A stretch of DNA of 64,000 bases, taken from CAYJLF01 sp964371055 (GTDB lineage: Bacteria; Eisenbacteria; RBG-16-71-46; CAIMUX01). The notes beneath the pieces are model-generated. The model saw only the letters and a program-made list of their open reading frames with translations. It did no database searches and was not told the origin of the DNA. The number at the start of each line of letters is the position of its first letter. The stretch's first letter is position 1. The position numbers and the translations under genes are program-made. The stretch spans positions 1-64,000 of the forward strand of contig CAYJLF010000027.1 in the NCBI GenBank assembly GCA_964371055.1. Reading direction: 5' to 3'. Below, one piece after another: positions 60,735 to 64,000 of the stretch.

Positions 60735-63131
60735 ATGCACGGTTTGACGCTGGTCGACTTCCCGCTCCTGGGTTTGATCCCGCTCATTCCGCTGGTCGGG
60801 GCCGCGCTCACCGGGCTGTTCGGCAGCCGGATCTTCAAGCGACACGGCGAGCCCGCGATCTACTGGCCGGCGATCCTCCTTCCCTGGGTTTCTTTCGTGA
60901 TCGCCGTCTGGGGCCTCGTCGCGCTGGCCGGCGCGGGGCACGGCGCGGTTTTGCACCATCGCTACTGGACCTGGATGGCGGCGGGATCGCTGCAGGTCGA
61001 CATCGCGTTCCAGATGGACCGCCTCTCCGCCGTCATGGCGCTGGTCGTGACCCTGGTCGGCAGCCTGATCCACGTCTACTCGGCCGGCTACATGAAGGGG
61101 GATGCGTCGTTCTGGAGGTTCTTCTCGCACATGAACCTCTTCATGTTCGCGATGCTGACCCTGGTCCTGGCGGACAACTTCCTCCTGATGTTCGTCGGCT
61201 GGGAGGGAGTGGGGCTCTGCTCGTATCTCCTGATCGGCTTCTGGTACCGGGACGTGAAGAACGCCGCGGCCGGGATGAAGGCCTTCGTCGTCAATCGGAT
61301 CGGCGATTACGGCTTCTCGCTGGGGCTCTTCCTCCTCTTCTGGGGCCTGGCGGCGGCGCCGGCGGGGCTCACGAGCGCGACGGGCGCCGATCCGCATCGC
61401 ACTGTCGTCGCGACCGCGGATGTGCCGGCCGCCGGGCACGACGCGGCTCACGGCTCGGCCGGTCACGAGATCGAGCCGGTGGCTGACTCCCACGCGACGG
61501 GACTCGCGGCGGAGCCGGCGGATGGCAGCCACGCGGCCGGGCACGCCGCCGTGACTCCCCTCACCAGTGTGGCATTCCGGGAGGTGGAGGCGATCCTGGC
61601 CGATCCCGCGCGCCGGGCCGGCATCCTCGGCCAGAAGGTGATGGGGATCGGGCTCATCACGCTGGTCTGTCTCCTCCTCTTTGTCGGCGCGACGGGGAAA
61701 TCGGCGCAGATCCCGCTGTACACCTGGCTGCCGGATGCGATGGCCGGCCCGACGCCGGTTTCCGCCCTCATCCACGCGGCGACGATGGTGACGGCGGGGG
61801 TCTACCTGGTGGCGCGCCTGCACTTTCTCTTCGCCTCCAGCGCGGTGGCGATGACGGTGGTCGCCACGGTCGGCGCGCTGACCGGCCTCTTCGCCGCCAC
61901 CATCGGCCTCTTCCAGTACGACATCAAAAAGGTGCTGGCCTACTCCACCGTCAGCCAGCTCGGCTTCATGTTCCTCGCGGTCGGGGTGGGGGCCTACTGG
62001 GTCGGCATTTTCCACCTGATGACGCACGCCTTCTTCAAGGCCTGCCTCTTCCTCGGCTCCGGCAGCGTGATCCTGGGGTGCCACCACGAGCAGGACATGC
62101 GGAAGATGGGCGGGCTGCGGAAGCTGATGCCGGTCACGGCGGTCACCTATTTCCTTTCCGCCTGCGCGATCGCCGGCTTCCCCTTCTTCTCCGGCTTCTT
62201 CTCCAAGGACGAGATCCTCTGGAAGGCGTTCGACAGCGGCAACCTTCTCCTGCCGGGCGGCGGAGCGATCCTCTGGGCGCTCGCGGCCGCGGCCGCGCTC
62301 TGCACCAGCTTCTACATGTTCCGCAGTTATTTCATGACCTTCACCGGAGCCTATCGCGGCGGGCACGGCCACGGGGCGCATGACGCCGGCGCGGCGCATG
62401 CTGCGACTGGCGCGAAGCCCGCCCAGGATGCTCCCGGCCACGGCGCCCACGGGGGTCATGCCCACCTCCCGCAGGAGTCGCCCCGCAGCATGACCTGGGT
62501 GCTCGCGATCCTGGCCGCGCTCGCGGTGGGAGGGGGCTGGATCGGTCTCCCGCACCTCTGGGGTCTGCCCAACTGGTTCGAGCATTGGCTGGAGCCGGTC
62601 TTCGAAGGCTCGCACGGGCTGGTGAAGTCGGCGCACCGGGGACACGGGGCGGAGTGGGGGTTGATGGGGCTCTCCGTCGTGATTGCGTTCGCCGGGTTCC
62701 TCTTCGCCCGTTGGCTCTACCGGGCGAAGTTCGGCCCCGCGACGATCCCGGCGCGCATCCAGGCGGGCTCGAATCCGCTCGTGCGGGGCTTCTACCGGGT
62801 CGTCTTCAACAAGTACTACGTCGACGAGGCCTACCAGGCGACCTTCGTCCGCGGATCGGTCGGCCTGTCCGATCTCCTCGCGCGCGTTGACCGCGAGGTG
62901 GTCGACGGCGTCGTCAACTTCGCCGGGACCGCCGGGCGCTTCTGCTCGGAGATCCAGGGGTGGATCGACCAGCACATCGTCGACGGCGCGGTGAATCTCG
63001 TCGGTTCGACTTCGATCCGGGCCGGACGATCGGTCCGGCGGATCCAGACCGGACGGATCCAGTCGTACGTCTTCGGACTCACCGCCGGTGCGGTGGTCCT
63101 CGTCCTGATCGGTTACTGGCTCGCGAGGTAG
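60735..63131 (+). CDS. nuoL: NADH-quinone oxidoreductase subunit L
   Basis: A 798-residue antiporter-like subunit with the long C-terminal helix. FQMDRLSAVMALVVTLVGSL, FVGWEGVGLCSYLLIGFWYR, TWLPDAMAGPTPVSALIHAA and HLMTHAFFKACLFLGSGSVI are the canonical blocks. Two histidine/alanine-rich insertions (about residues 215-275 and 540-585, with repeated GHGAH-like phrases) make it longer than the usual 610-650. It lies 3 nt after nuoK. Confidence 0.93.
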   Translation: MHGLTLVDFPLLGLIPLIPLVGAALTGLFGSRIFKRHGEPAIYWPAILLPWVSFVIAVWGLVALAGAGHGAVLHHRYWTWMAAGSLQVDIAFQMDRLSAVMALVVTLVGSLIHVYSAGYMKGDASFWRFFSHMNLFMFAMLTLVLADNFLLMFVGWEGVGLCSYLLIGFWYRDVKNAAAGMKAFVVNRIGDYGFSLGLFLLFWGLAAAPAGLTSATGADPHRTVVATADVPAAGHDAAHGSAGHEIEPVADSHATGLAAEPADGSHAAGHAAVTPLTSVAFREVEAILADPARRAGILGQKVMGIGLITLVCLLLFVGATGKSAQIPLYTWLPDAMAGPTPVSALIHAATMVTAGVYLVARLHFLFASSAVAMTVVATVGALTGLFAATIGLFQYDIKKVLAYSTVSQLGFMFLAVGVGAYWVGIFHLMTHAFFKACLFLGSGSVILGCHHEQDMRKMGGLRKLMPVTAVTYFLSACAIAGFPFFSGFFSKDEILWKAFDSGNLLLPGGGAILWALAAAAALCTSFYMFRSYFMTFTGAYRGGHGHGAHDAGAAHAATGAKPAQDAPGHGAHGGHAHLPQESPRSMTWVLAILAALAVGGGWIGLPHLWGLPNWFEHWLEPVFEGSHGLVKSAHRGHGAEWGLMGLSVVIAFAGFLFARWLYRAKFGPATIPARIQAGSNPLVRGFYRVVFNKYYVDEAYQATFVRGSVGLSDLLARVDREVVDGVVNFAGTAGRFCSEIQGWIDQHIVDGAVNLVGSTSIRAGRSVRRIQTGRIQSYVFGLTAGAVVLVLIGYWLAR

Positions 63132-63139
63132 GGGGGGGC

Positions 63140-64000
63140 ATGGACTATCCGACCACCAGCACGCTCCTGTCCTGGATGATCTTCCTGCCGGCGATCGGCG
63201 CGGGGGTCATCCTGGCGTTTCTCGGACTCAAGCCGTTCCTGCGTCTCTCCGGGGCGTTCATCGACAACCTGGCCCGCACGGTGATGCTCGTGGCCACGCT
63301 GGCCGTGACGGTCATGGCGGTCGGCCTCTGGTCCGGCTTCCGGGGCGACACGGGAGCGATGCAGTTCGTCCATCACGCGGTCTGGATGAAGTCCTGGAGC
63401 ATCGAGTACTTCGTCGGCGTCGATGGCGTGTCGGTCTCGATGGTGATCCTGACGGCGGCGGTCTTCCTCGTCGCCGCCATCGCCTCGGTCCCCTGGTGGG
63501 GACGGCTGGACGACGCGCATCATCCGCACTTCTCCAAGAAGAAGGTGCCGGGCTACATGATCCTCTTCCTCCTGCTGGAGACGGGGGTGCTGGGTACCTT
63601 CTGCGCGCTCGACTTCTTCCTCTTCTACATCTTCTGGGAAGTGATGCTGCTGCCGATGTACTTCCTGGTCGGGATCTGGGGCGCTCCTCCGCGGGTGGAG
63701 GCCGGCGGACGGGTGCGGGGCGGCCCGTACGCGGCGATCAAGTTCTTCCTCTACACCCTGGCCGGGTCGGTGCTGATGCTGCTGGCCATGATCGCGATCT
63801 ACCATCACTCGGGCGGGGCGACGCTGGTCGACGGCACGCCGACCACGCACACCTTCAACATCCTCTACCTGACGGAGCAGTTCCGCGGCGGGGTCTTCGA
63901 CACGGTCTCGCCGATCTTCGGTCTGGCCTTCGTGCAGGCGGTCTTCGTCGCGCTCTTCATCGGCTTCTCCATCAAGGTGCCGATGTTCCCGTTCCATACC
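63140..64000 (+). CDS. nuoM: NADH-quinone oxidoreductase subunit M (partial, cut by window edge)
   Basis: The first 287 codons of an antiporter-like subunit. FVGVDGVSVSMVILTAAVFL, FFLFYIFWEVMLLPMYFLVG and AVFVALFIGFSIKVPMFPFH identify NuoM. A G8 run lies immediately before the ATG at 63140. The gene continues beyond 64000; nuoN is expected next. Confidence 0.92.
   Translation, partial: MDYPTTSTLLSWMIFLPAIGAGVILAFLGLKPFLRLSGAFIDNLARTVMLVATLAVTVMAVGLWSGFRGDTGAMQFVHHAVWMKSWSIEYFVGVDGVSVSMVILTAAVFLVAAIASVPWWGRLDDAHHPHFSKKKVPGYMILFLLLETGVLGTFCALDFFLFYIFWEVMLLPMYFLVGIWGAPPRVEAGGRVRGGPYAAIKFFLYTLAGSVLMLLAMIAIYHHSGGATLVDGTPTTHTFNILYLTEQFRGGVFDTVSPIFGLAFVQAVFVALFIGFSIKVPMFPFHT

Overview
The window is a 64 kb piece of a high-GC bacterial chromosome. 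Several predicted secreted proteins end in a FlgD-like C-terminal module resembling the sorting domains of the FCB group (Bacteroidetes, Fibrobacteres, Eisenbacteria, Latescibacteria and relatives). There is also a sphingolipid-type gene set, an Rnf complex and a complex I operon with a fused nuoCD. Together these suggest an uncultured FCB-type, 'Candidatus Eisenbacteria'-like organism. This is inference: no rRNA or other phylogenetic marker is present, and I saw no tRNA or CRISPR array.

Layout. 1-8.9 kb: surface-polysaccharide genes (pyruvyl transferase, two glycosyltransferases, GNAT acetyltransferase, Wzx-like flippase) interleaved with decayed IS3 and IS1380 transposase fragments; the DNA is visibly less GC-rich up to about 8.03 kb, as in a transferred block. 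8.9-9.4 kb: an imperfect 42-bp tandem repeat array. 9.6-11.9 kb: UDP-sugar dehydrogenase and epimerase. 12.1-14.7 kb: an outer-membrane-like protein and a secreted Ntn-type hydrolase. 14.8-18.65 kb: a poly-gamma-glutamate-type operon (pgsB, pgsC, pgsW-like, plus one secreted protein). 18.7-21.6 kb: a secreted esterase/FG-GAP fusion whose 3' end is triplicated. 21.6-27.1 kb: rnfCDGEAB on the minus strand, led by a small membrane protein. 27.3-32.1 kb: two secreted proteins of unknown function. 32.3-38.8 kb: oligoendopeptidase F, a GNAT enzyme, a membrane-anchored ClpA-like ATPase carrying a release-factor PCRF-like domain, and a ferredoxin. 38.9-42.3 kb: a MATE/ANKH-like transporter, a glycogen-binding-domain protein, a DUF1232 protein, and a minus-strand operon of a tiny membrane protein (possible selenoprotein), an ArsR regulator and an FmdB zinc ribbon. 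42.4-48 kb: a secreted phospholipase D-like protein and tldE-tldD. 48.2-52.8 kb: a probable ceramide operon (serine palmitoyltransferase, bCerS-like GNAT, CerR-like reductase, PAP2/Aur1-like enzyme). 52.8-55.1 kb: a secreted LVIVD-repeat protein. 55.3-64 kb: nuoA-B-CD-H-I-J-K-L-M, without nuoEFG in this block and cut by the window edge inside nuoM.

The strongest candidates for something undescribed are: (1) the ClpA-like/PCRF fusion at 34.7-38.5 kb; (2) the 31-codon membrane ORF at 42.3 kb, whose UGA is followed at the canonical distance by a SECIS-like hairpin with a GGUCU loop; (3) the compact ceramide operon ending in a PAP2 enzyme; (4) the 42-bp and 35-bp tandem repeats. Starts were chosen by Shine-Dalgarno position and, where visible, by sigma70-like promoters. 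Several genes appear to use GTG or TTG, often overlapping the previous stop codon.
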